From Bacillota bacterium (GTDB taxonomy: Bacteria; Bacillota; Clostridia; Christensenellales; SZUA-584): a stretch of DNA of 64,000 bases. A program made the position numbers and the translations under genes. Under the pieces are notes generated by a model. It did no database searches and had not been told where the DNA came from. It saw only the letters and a list, made by a program, of their open reading frames with translations. The stretch is from NCBI GenBank assembly GCA_023408075.1, contig JAEYKW010000011.1, positions 62,001-126,000 on the forward strand, in the 5' to 3' direction. Shown piece by piece: positions 36,679-43,972 of this stretch (the stretch's first letter is position 1; each line of letters starts with the position of its first letter).

Positions 36679-37137
36679 GTGTTTGAAGTGAACAAGAAAG
36701 AAACAAAATTATCCGCATCGCCGCAGGACGGCACGGCCTTGGACCCCGGGCCTTTTTACCACGGAACAAAAGTCTGCTTAAAACCGGGGGATCTGCTCGA
36801 GCCCGGCTACAGCTCTAACTATGGGGTGCGAAAAAAGGCCAATTACGTCTATCTGACCGCGACCTTGGATGCAGCCGTATGGGGAGCGGAGCTTGCAATG
36901 GGCGACGGGCCCGGCCGCATTTACCTTGTGGAGCCCACCGGCGCATTCGAGGATGACCCCAATCTGACGGATCAGAAGTTTCCGGGCAACCCGACGCGAT
37001 CCTATCGCACCCGGCATCCTTTGCGAGTCGTCGGCGAAATTTCTGATTGGGAAGGGCACTCCGCGGAAACGCTTCAAAAAATGCGGGATCATCTCGATGA
37101 ACTCAAGCGTCTTGGCATTGAGGCGATTAACGACTGA
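36679..37137 (+). CDS. arr: NAD+-rifampin ADP-ribosyltransferase (Arr)
   Basis: The 152-residue protein closely follows the Arr pattern: GPFYHGTKVCLKPGDLLEPG, NYVYLTATLDAAVWGAELA, GRIYLVEPTG, DPNLTDQKFPGNPTRSYRT and PLRVVGEISDWEGHS. Arr enzymes transfer ADP-ribose from NAD+ to the ansa chain of rifamycins and inactivate them. The start could be GTG 36679 or GTG 36688 (GGGG upstream). Arr homologues are chromosomal in many environmental bacteria, so it need not reflect clinical selection. It sits 60 bases after the broken Imm-5-like gene. Confidence 0.92.
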   Translation: MFEVNKKETKLSASPQDGTALDPGPFYHGTKVCLKPGDLLEPGYSSNYGVRKKANYVYLTATLDAAVWGAELAMGDGPGRIYLVEPTGAFEDDPNLTDQKFPGNPTRSYRTRHPLRVVGEISDWEGHSAETLQKMRDHLDELKRLGIEAIND

Positions 37138-37167
37138 TTGCAGACAGCAGAATAAATAAATCAGCAC

Positions 37168-37198
37168 AAAAAAGCAAGGGTGAGATATCCCCTTGCTT
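37168..37198 (-). terminator. Terminator for the small membrane protein gene
   Basis: AAGCAAGGG/CCCTTGCTT (37172-37180 and 37190-37198) is a 9-bp stem. On the minus strand it runs into a T run (plus-strand A run 37168-37173). It may also act on arr from the other side. Confidence 0.75.
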
Positions 37199-37284
37199 CC
37201 CGAACAATACGTTTTTCCGGCTATCCATAATTTTTCTGCCGTGTAAGAATACCCGTTTTTTAGCCGCTCTTTTATTCCTTTGGT

Positions 37285-37401
37285 TTACAGCCCTGCAGAG
37301 GGAACTATCTGCACCTGACTCAGAAAGAAAATCACGCCCACAGCCGCACCGGCAACAACAACGAGAATCAACACAAGCATCGCGGCAGTCTTTTTTTTCA
37401 T
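37285..37401 (-). CDS. 38-residue single-pass membrane peptide
   Basis: An ATG at 37401 with AAGGAG seven bases upstream encodes MKKKTAAM followed by a hydrophobic segment (residues 9-28, LVLILVVVAGAAVGVIFFL) and a short tail. Positive charges before the helix predict the N-terminus inside. It has its own terminator. No homologue is recognised; it could be a small membrane modulator, or the signal-anchor remnant of a longer gene, since the frame after its stop contains no clear protein. Confidence 0.6.
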   Translation of the reverse strand: MKKKTAAMLVLILVVVAGAAVGVIFFLSQVQIVPSAGL

Positions 37402-37691
37402 TCTTACGGCTCCTTAGATATGATTGCTGTCTCATTATACCACCATAACTAAACAAAAAAACAGCGTTCCAGAATAATATTCTTTTGATCAACTGAGCCG
37501 TGCGGCCCATTCTTCGCTCTCACACCGAAGGGCGATGCTTTTGTTCGCTTTTACGGCCCGCATAAGATCACATAAATCAATGATCAAAGACCTCTACCGC
37601 TACCATAAAACAGAAAATTTAAAGACGCGGCACCGGCTCAGCGCATTTCTTTTCGCAATCTTCATCATTTGATATCCAATTACTCTAAATG
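37402..37691 (+). other. Intergenic stretch without a supported gene
   Basis: Between the small membrane peptide and the fhs terminator I see no coding frame with a ribosome binding site and no recognised RNA. It must hold the promoter of the small peptide gene on the minus strand. Confidence 0.5.
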
Positions 37692-37730
37692 AAAAAAATC
37701 AGCCCGGCTTCGCAGCCGGGCTCCGTTTTT
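37692..37730 (-). terminator. Rho-independent terminator after fhs
   Basis: AGCCCGGCT/AGCCGGGCT (37701-37709 and 37714-37722) is flanked by an A run on the left (T run for the minus strand) and TTTTT on the right, so it can act in both directions. Confidence 0.88.
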
Positions 37731-37759
37731 GTTCAATTTTACTTTGATTTTTGTGCTTA

Positions 37760-39433
37760 CTAGAACAGCCCGTCGATGCGCCCTTCGTCGTCAATCGTGA
37801 TCTGCTCCGCCGCCGGATTTTTTGGCAGCCCCGGCATCGTCATCATATCGCCCGCGAGCACCACGATAAAACCGGCGCCTGCCGAGAGCTTGATGTTGCG
37901 CACCGTGAATATAAAGCCGCTCGGACGTCCGGCCAGCTTCGGGTCATGCGAGAGCGAGTACTGCGTCTTCGCGATGCATATCGGCAGCTGCGCATAACCG
38001 TTCTTGCTGAGTGCCTCAATGGATTTGGCGACGCCCGCCGAGTAGTGCACCTCGCTCGCGCCGTAAATCGTTCTCGCGAGCTTTTCAATTTTCGTCTGTA
38101 TATCGTCGCAAAGCTCGTAAGGATGCTTCGCGCTGCCTTTCTTTGCGATGCGGATCACCTCTTCCGCAAGCGCCACGCCGCCTTCGCCGCCCTTTTCCCA
38201 CACCTGTGTGGGCACCGCCGTCACACCCTTCGCACGGCAGAGCTTTTGCACAAGCGCCACCTCCTCCGGGCTGTCCGTAGAAAACTGGTTGATAGCCACG
38301 GTCACCGGAAGACCATAAAAATCCTTCAAATTTTCGATGTGCTTATCGAGGTTGCTCATACCGCGAATCAGCGCATCTTCATCGGGCTCGGCCAGCGCGT
38401 CCTTCAATTTGCCGCCGTGGCTTTTAAGCGCGCGAATCGTCACAACGATGACTGCCGCGTCGGGCCAGAGCCCCGTCTGACGGCATTTGATATCAAGGAA
38501 TTTTTCCGCGCCGAGGTCGGCCCCGAAGCCCGCTTCGGTCACCACATAGTCGGCCAGGTGCATCGCCATGTATGTCGCAATATAGCTGTTGCAACCATGC
38601 GCGATGTTCGCAAACGGCCCGCCGTGCATCAGGCACGGCGTTTGTTCGAGCGTCTGCACGAGGTTTGGCATAATCGCGTCTTTGAGCAGCACGGACATTG
38701 CGCCCGCAGCCTTGAGCTCGCCCGCCGTGACGGGCCGCTCATCGTATGTATACGCCACCTTGATGCGCGAAAGCCGCTGCTTCAAATCGTGCAGGTCACT
38801 CGCAAGGCACAGCACCGCCATCACCTCGGACGCCGCCGTGATATCGAAGCTGTCCTCACGCGGCATGCCGTTGGCCCGGCCTCCAAGCCCGCATGTGATG
38901 GACCGGAGCTGCCTGTCGTTGATATCCATGCAGCGTTTGATCGTGATTCGCCGCGGATCGATACCGAGCTCGTTGCCGTGCTGAATATGGTTGTCAACAA
39001 GCGCGCATAGCAGGTTGTTCGCCGCCGTAACGGCATGGATGTCGCCCGTGAAATGCAGGTTGATATCCTCCATCGGTATCACCTGCGCATAGCCGCCGCC
39101 TGCCGCGCCGCCTTTCATGCCGAAAACCGGCCCAAGCGACGGTTCGCGGAGCGCCAGACACACCTTTTTGCCGCATTTTTTGAGCGCATCGGCAAGGCCG
39201 ATCGATATTGTTGTTTTTCCCTCGCCCGCCGGGGTGGGGTTAATCGCGGAAACCAGTATCAGCTTGGCGTCGCCCTTTCCCTTCATGCGCTGCAGTATCG
39301 AGAGCGATACCTTCGCTTTTTTGTTGCCGAACGGTATCAGCTCGTTTTCGAGTATACCCGTGTTCTGCGCGATCTTGGAGATGGGCACCAATTCCGCTTC
39401 CCTTGCGATTTGAAGATCCGTTTTGTGTTGCAT
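37760..39433 (-). CDS. fhs: Formate-tetrahydrofolate ligase
   Basis: The 557-residue enzyme makes 10-formyl-THF from formate, ATP and THF. The P-loop is TPAGEGKTT (67-75), and EPSLGPVFGMKGGAAGGGYAQV and HGGPFANIAHGCNS are family signatures. In Clostridia it serves one-carbon supply or the methyl branch of the Wood-Ljungdahl pathway; no folD or metF is adjacent, so acetogenesis cannot be inferred. It stands between its own terminator and the GGDEF gene. Confidence 0.98.
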   Translation of the reverse strand: MQHKTDLQIAREAELVPISKIAQNTGILENELIPFGNKKAKVSLSILQRMKGKGDAKLILVSAINPTPAGEGKTTISIGLADALKKCGKKVCLALREPSLGPVFGMKGGAAGGGYAQVIPMEDINLHFTGDIHAVTAANNLLCALVDNHIQHGNELGIDPRRITIKRCMDINDRQLRSITCGLGGRANGMPREDSFDITAASEVMAVLCLASDLHDLKQRLSRIKVAYTYDERPVTAGELKAAGAMSVLLKDAIMPNLVQTLEQTPCLMHGGPFANIAHGCNSYIATYMAMHLADYVVTEAGFGADLGAEKFLDIKCRQTGLWPDAAVIVVTIRALKSHGGKLKDALAEPDEDALIRGMSNLDKHIENLKDFYGLPVTVAINQFSTDSPEEVALVQKLCRAKGVTAVPTQVWEKGGEGGVALAEEVIRIAKKGSAKHPYELCDDIQTKIEKLARTIYGASEVHYSAGVAKSIEALSKNGYAQLPICIAKTQYSLSHDPKLAGRPSGFIFTVRNIKLSAGAGFIVVLAGDMMTMPGLPKNPAAEQITIDDEGRIDGLF

Positions 39434-39453
39434 CGTGTTGTCTCTTTCTTATT

Positions 39454-40611
39454 TTACTGTTGGATTCCTAAATATTTGGATGTCGCCGCCGCTTTGTTTT
39501 GCTTGTGGACATACATCAGCTCGTCAATCGTCTTGAATATATCCTTGGCGGTCAGTCCCTTCACATTGGTAAATATCTTGCAGCCGATGCTGAAGCTCAG
39601 CTCATAAGGCAGCTTGCTTTCGGTGTTGTATTGGCAGACGTTTTCCTTGAGTCGGCGCATCACGCGGTCGGGCGTCTGCGGCCCGCATCTGTCGAGCACG
39701 ATCATAAATTCATCACCGCCGTACCGTGCCACAAAATCGCCGCGCCGCACGCTTTTTTTGAGCAGCTTTGACGCATTGACAAGCACCTTGTCCCCCTGTA
39801 CATGGCCGTATGTATCGTTGATGGTCTTAAAATTATCAATATCCAGCATCAGTGCCGCGAAATTTCTGTTTTCCTGCAGCCCCTGCACATTCTTATAGAC
39901 GCCGATGAGGTCCTCAATATACGCATCGAGATATTTTCTGTTGTGCAGCCCTGTCAAATGATCGAGGTTCATCTTTTCATCGAGCGCAAACAGCTGAAGC
40001 ATAAGCAACCCCACGGTCACGGCAGGCCACACGACAGCCGCGTCAAACGGCCAGATGAACTTGACAACACCCAAAACCGCAAGACATATCGGCCCGACGA
40101 TATAGGGATAGTATTCCCTTTGGTCCATATTTTTTTTACCGCGCCACGTAATAATAAATGCGTAGCCGATATAAAAGATGACTGCACCGCTGATGATGTG
40201 AAACAACGGCCCCCGATCGGCGATGCTTTTAAAGACCACTCCATTGCCAAAATTGAGAATTAAAAGGCCCAATATTATAAAAAGCGGCAGGCTCATCACG
40301 AAAAACCCGCGCCCTTTAACTCTGCGTCCGCTCCGGTAAGTGCAGAATAATGCCCACAATTCGCAAAACAGCACACAAAGAAACAGGACAACGGTGCGCA
40401 GGTAATAAACCACAGTGTCTGCTTGGCCGTTTTCGCTTTTTTTCAATATGGTCATAGCCGCATTGACAACGAGGAGCAGCATATCACATATGATCAACGA
40501 GCGAAACAAACGCTGGCGGACCCTGTTTTCTCCGCCATTTCTGACATTATTGAATAAAACCACAGCCAGGATTAACAGCGATATGATGTGAATATCATAT
40601 TGCTCAAACAT
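39454..40611 (-). CDS. Membrane-bound diguanylate cyclase (GGDEF)
   Basis: The 385-residue protein has seven or so N-terminal membrane helices (to about 208) and a C-terminal GGDEF domain. The active-site loop is intact (GGDEF at 298-302), as is the metal site in LMLDIDNFKTINDTYGH. The inhibitory I-site RxxD is also present (RRGD, 289-292), five residues before GGDEF. It should make c-di-GMP in response to a signal sensed by the membrane part. It lies 20 bases upstream of fhs on the same strand. Confidence 0.92.
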   Translation of the reverse strand: MFEQYDIHIISLLILAVVLFNNVRNGGENRVRQRLFRSLIICDMLLLVVNAAMTILKKSENGQADTVVYYLRTVVLFLCVLFCELWALFCTYRSGRRVKGRGFFVMSLPLFIILGLLILNFGNGVVFKSIADRGPLFHIISGAVIFYIGYAFIITWRGKKNMDQREYYPYIVGPICLAVLGVVKFIWPFDAAVVWPAVTVGLLMLQLFALDEKMNLDHLTGLHNRKYLDAYIEDLIGVYKNVQGLQENRNFAALMLDIDNFKTINDTYGHVQGDKVLVNASKLLKKSVRRGDFVARYGGDEFMIVLDRCGPQTPDRVMRRLKENVCQYNTESKLPYELSFSIGCKIFTNVKGLTAKDIFKTIDELMYVHKQNKAAATSKYLGIQQ

Positions 40612-40704
40612 CTTTTAACCCTACCCCTTTATTCACACTGCTTTTTATTATATATGCGTTACCCTTATTATACAATAAAATTCGACATGAAGCATCTTTT
40701 TCCA

Positions 40705-40733
40705 TTGACACAAATCTAAAGCAATAATATAAT
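40705..40733 (+). promoter_or_regulatory. Consensus sigma-A promoter for the DeoR-dehydrogenase operon
   Basis: TTGACA (40705-40710), a 17-bp spacer and TATAAT (40728-40733) are a perfect consensus. Transcription starts near 40740, leaving a 40-base leader. Such a strong promoter fits control by a repressor, probably the DeoR protein itself. Confidence 0.88.
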
Positions 40734-40780
40734 TGTGTTTGGTTGCAGTTAATTGGTTTACGTTTGGATTGGAGGGCAAA

Positions 40781-41542
40781 ATGAGCGATCTTTTAACGCA
40801 GGACAGACGCGATTACATTGAGAGAAAGCTATATGCCGAGGGCAGTGTGAAGGCATCCGAGCTGGCGGAGCTGTTTGCGGTTTCCTCAGAGACGATCCGC
40901 AAGGATTTTATTTATCTTGAGCAAAAAGGTGTCGCCAAAAAAACATACGGCGGCGCGGTATCCTTGCATACCGCGCACGAGCCGAGCTTTATAGAAAAGT
41001 CTGTCAAGAACCTCGAGGAAAAAACGCGCATCGCCGCAGCGGCGATTGACCGTATTGAAAACGGCATGTCGCTGATTCTCGACGGCGGCTCCACCGTGTT
41101 TACGCTCGCACGCGCGCTCGCCATCAAAAAGGACTTAACCGTGTTTACCGTGGGGCTCAAGGCCGCGCAGATTCTCGATGATTACGGCATCACAACCTAT
41201 ATGCCGGGCGGCATGATCCGCCACTACAGCAACACGATTGTCGGCGGCTGGGCGTTAAGAAACGTTGCCGAGATCCGTGTGGACATCGCCATACTCGGTA
41301 CGAGCGGTTTTTTAGGCCGGCAAGGCCCGTGCGTGGAAAACTTTCAGGAGGCCGATTTAAAGCGGGCGATGATCAGTGCGGGCAACCGCGTGATCGTCCT
41401 TGGTGACGCGGATAAATCCACGACGCAGGCTGTGATTGAGTTTGCGAAATGGCGCGACATCGACGAATTGATTACCGACAATCGCATTGAGAGCGACATA
41501 CTGGACACGATACGGCAAGACACGCTTGTGACTGCCGTTTAA
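40781..41542 (+). CDS. DeoR-family sugar-metabolism repressor
   Basis: The 253-residue protein has an N-terminal helix-turn-helix (about 8-60, VKASELAELFAVSSETIRKDFIYLEQKG) and a DeoRC effector domain with DGGSTVFTLARAL and ILGTSGF. DeoRC domains bind sugar phosphates. The ATG at 40781 follows GGAGGG. It heads an apparent operon with the dehydrogenase gene 20 bases downstream. Confidence 0.93.
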   Translation: MSDLLTQDRRDYIERKLYAEGSVKASELAELFAVSSETIRKDFIYLEQKGVAKKTYGGAVSLHTAHEPSFIEKSVKNLEEKTRIAAAAIDRIENGMSLILDGGSTVFTLARALAIKKDLTVFTVGLKAAQILDDYGITTYMPGGMIRHYSNTIVGGWALRNVAEIRVDIAILGTSGFLGRQGPCVENFQEADLKRAMISAGNRVIVLGDADKSTTQAVIEFAKWRDIDELITDNRIESDILDTIRQDTLVTAV

Positions 41543-41562
41543 TCAATTTAAAGGAGATAAAG

Positions 41563-42819
41563 ATGTTAACCAAAGCAGTCAGAATATACGGCGCTCATGA
41601 TCTTCGGCTCGAGACCTTTGAGCTGCCGCCCATTCAGGAAGATGAAATTCTCGCCAAAGTCGTATCCGACAGCCTGTGCATGTCGTCGTACAAAGCGGCG
41701 GAGCTGGGGACGGCGCATAAGCGCGTTCCGAATGACGTGGCGCAGAACCCGACGATACTCGGACACGAGTTCTGCGGCGAAATCATCGAAGTCGGCGCAA
41801 AGTGGCGCAGTCAGTTCTCCCCGGGCGATAAGTTTTCCATACAGCCCGCGCTCAATTACAAAGGCTCTCAGGATGCGCCCGGCTATTCGTTTCGTTACAT
41901 CGGCGGAGACGCCACCTATGTGGTGATCCCTCAAGAGGTGATGACGCAGCAGTGTCTGCTCAAGTACGATTCCGATGCTTTTTTCTACGGATCGCTTGCC
42001 GAGCCTTTAAGCTGCATCATCGGGACGTTTCATTCCTTTTACCATACGCGTCTGGGCGAATACGTGCACGATATGGGCGTTGTGGAAGGCGGCAATATGG
42101 CCATACTCGCGGGGGCGGGGCCGATGGGTCTTGGTGCTATCGATTACGCGATACACTGCAGCCGCCGCCCGAGGCTGCTCGTTGTCACAGACATCGACGA
42201 TAAACGTCTGGCGCGCGCTCAGTGCATCTACCCGGCGGAGGAAGCGCAGCGCTATGGCGTGGAGCTGCATTATTTTAATACGAGTGATCCCGCATCGCTC
42301 GAGCAAATTATGGCGCTGACGGGCGGCAAAGGCTTTAACGATGTGCTTGTGATGGCGCCCGTGCCGTCTGTGATTGAAATGGGCGACAAACTGCTTTGCT
42401 TTGACGGCTGCCTGAGCTTTTTTGCGGGCCCCACGGATACCGGCTTTTCGGCGAAGCTCAATTTCTACAGTGTCCACTATTCATACACACACGCGCTCGG
42501 CACCTCGGGCGGCAACACGGACGATATGCGCGAAGCGCTTGAGATGATATCCAAAGGCCTGTTGAATCCCGCGTCGATGATCACACACGTGGGCGGGCTC
42601 GATGCGGTACCGGATGCCACAAACAATCTCGCGAAGATACCGGGCGGCAAAAAGCTCATTTATACGCATATTTCAATGCCGCTGACCGCTATTGACGATC
42701 TTGCGCAGAGCGACGATCCCGTGCTTTTGGAGCTCGCCAAAATCACATCGGCCAACGGAGGGTTCTGGTGCGCCGAGGCGGAAAAGTATCTGCTCGCACA
42801 CGGCAAGCCCATAGAATAA
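41563..42819 (+). CDS. Zinc-dependent dehydrogenase, L-sorbose 1-phosphate reductase-like
   Basis: The 418-residue MDR-family protein has the catalytic zinc ligands Cys39 (SDSLCMSSYK) and the HE pair of GHEFCGEI. The Rossmann motif is ILAGAGPMGLGAIDYA. Overall pattern and length recall SorE-type L-sorbose-1-phosphate reductases rather than plain sorbitol dehydrogenases. No PTS genes are adjacent, so the substrate remains a guess; the DeoR partner supports a phosphorylated sugar. A strong terminator follows. Confidence 0.82.
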   Translation: MLTKAVRIYGAHDLRLETFELPPIQEDEILAKVVSDSLCMSSYKAAELGTAHKRVPNDVAQNPTILGHEFCGEIIEVGAKWRSQFSPGDKFSIQPALNYKGSQDAPGYSFRYIGGDATYVVIPQEVMTQQCLLKYDSDAFFYGSLAEPLSCIIGTFHSFYHTRLGEYVHDMGVVEGGNMAILAGAGPMGLGAIDYAIHCSRRPRLLVVTDIDDKRLARAQCIYPAEEAQRYGVELHYFNTSDPASLEQIMALTGGKGFNDVLVMAPVPSVIEMGDKLLCFDGCLSFFAGPTDTGFSAKLNFYSVHYSYTHALGTSGGNTDDMREALEMISKGLLNPASMITHVGGLDAVPDATNNLAKIPGGKKLIYTHISMPLTAIDDLAQSDDPVLLELAKITSANGGFWCAEAEKYLLAHGKPIE

Positions 42820-42837
42820 CGTGGGGATAGTCAACCG

Positions 42838-42880
42838 CTGCGCTGTCTGGTATAATAAGCAAAGACAGCGCAGTTTTTAT
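42838..42880 (+). terminator. Rho-independent terminator after the dehydrogenase gene
   Basis: An 11-bp perfect stem CTGCGCTGTCT/AGACAGCGCAG (42838-42848 and 42863-42873) with a 14-base loop is followed by TTTTTATATTTT. The loop contains TATAAT, which is probably coincidence. Confidence 0.9.
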
Positions 42881-42945
42881 ATTTTATTGGACCATTTTGC
42901 AACCAACGGCGCTGCCGCCTAATCTGCATGGGGAGCGTGTTCGTA

Positions 42946-43482
42946 TTGCACAGAATACCTTTGAATTTGCCCAACATCATCACTCTCTTTCGGTTTGCCT
43001 TGGTGCCGGTATCGACGATACTGATTTATTTTGATATGCTGGTTCCCGCGCTGATCGCTTATATCGTCGCGTGCGGGACAGACCTGCTGGACGGCTATAT
43101 TGCGCGCAAGCACAAGCTCGTGACGCAGGCGGGTATGCTGCTGGATCCGCTGGCGGACAAGCTGATGTCTGTTTTCGCGGTGATCGCTTTCACCGTCACG
43201 GGTGTGCTGCCCTGGCTTGTGCTTATCATCATTCTCGTAAAAGAGCTGCTGATGGTTTCGGGCGGTGTTTTTCTCTATTTCAGAGATATCGTGGCACCGG
43301 CCAATACGTTCGGCAAAATCGCGGCGTTTATTTTCAATGTGTCCGTTGGCCTGACGTTTCTTTATAAGCTGGTCTCGCCGTGGCATATTTATTTCATCTG
43401 CTTTGCGCTGGTGATTACCATCGCGTCGCTCGCGCAGTACGCTTATTTCAACATGTACAAAAAGCTCAGGAAAAAAACCTAA
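42946..43482 (+). CDS. pgsA: CDP-diacylglycerol-glycerol-3-phosphate 3-phosphatidyltransferase
   Basis: The membrane protein has the CDP-alcohol phosphotransferase motif DLLDGYIARKHKLVTQAGMLLDPLADK with all eight expected residues. It makes phosphatidylglycerol phosphate. Start: TTG 42946 has GGGGAG 9 bases upstream and gives 178 residues beginning MHRIPLNLPNIITLFRF; ATG 42928 (184 residues) contains that ribosome binding site and lacks one of its own. Confidence 0.92.
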   Translation: MHRIPLNLPNIITLFRFALVPVSTILIYFDMLVPALIAYIVACGTDLLDGYIARKHKLVTQAGMLLDPLADKLMSVFAVIAFTVTGVLPWLVLIIILVKELLMVSGGVFLYFRDIVAPANTFGKIAAFIFNVSVGLTFLYKLVSPWHIYFICFALVITIASLAQYAYFNMYKKLRKKT

Positions 43483-43515
43483 ACTCAATTGGTAAAGCGA
43501 AATAAAGTTCTGAAT

Positions 43516-43537
43516 CCCCCTTAACGGGGGGTTTTTT
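43516..43537 (+). terminator. Rho-independent terminator after pgsA
   Basis: CCCCC/GGGGG (43516-43520 and 43526-43530) around TTAAC is followed by TTTTTT. Confidence 0.85.
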
Positions 43538-43540
43538 ATG

Positions 43541-43972
43541 CTTTTCATAAAATAATGATGCTGGCTGAGAGCTTTCGCCTTCAAGCGACTGAGGGAGAGG
43601 CCAAATGCTATTGACTCGTTCGCTTATGCGGCACTCACATGGGATTGTCCTTTATTTCAGCAGTGCGGCACGCTCAGCGTGACAGTAGAGATCGCGCGAC
43701 AAACCCCTCTGAAGAGAGCTGTCGCCGTTATTGACTGATGAGATGTTTATACATGCAATCTTTGTGGCCTCATCCGGTGCTGCACCGTGCATTTTGTCCA
43801 CAAGAAGCCGGCTGTTGTGGATAAAAGCCCCCGGCGGCACCAAAAAGCAAAGAGCCGGTCACCCGGTTGGATGCCCGGCCCGGCATATCAAGAAACGTCT
43901 GATCCCTCTGTCACCGGCAGGTGCTTGGAGAGAGAAAAAGGATTTCACAGACCTCTCTGGGGCAGCTTTGGC
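43541..43972 (-). repeat. Non-coding stretch, candidate dispersed repeat
   Basis: No gene is supported in these 432 bases. The centre contains a short palindrome (CACGCT/AGCGTG near 43669-43681), and minus-strand frames read phrases such as LSRDLYCHAERAALLK. Similar CHAERS-type phrases are known to me as spurious translations of dispersed intergenic repeats. I therefore treat it as a possible repeat element, not as a gene; copies elsewhere cannot be checked from this window. Confidence 0.35.

Noticed and set aside
36674..36691. Five-codon leader peptide (MGCLK) overlapping arr, as an attenuator
   Set aside because: Its ATG is 14 bases from the AGGAG, and no alternative stem structure is apparent; too little evidence.
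42851..42856. TATAAT as a pgsA promoter -10
   Set aside because: It lies in the loop of a strong terminator and no -35 is correctly spaced; coincidence is likelier, though not excluded.
43652..43843. 63-codon minus-strand frame ending ...CHAERAALLK
   Set aside because: Looks like a spurious translation of repetitive intergenic DNA; no ribosome binding site.
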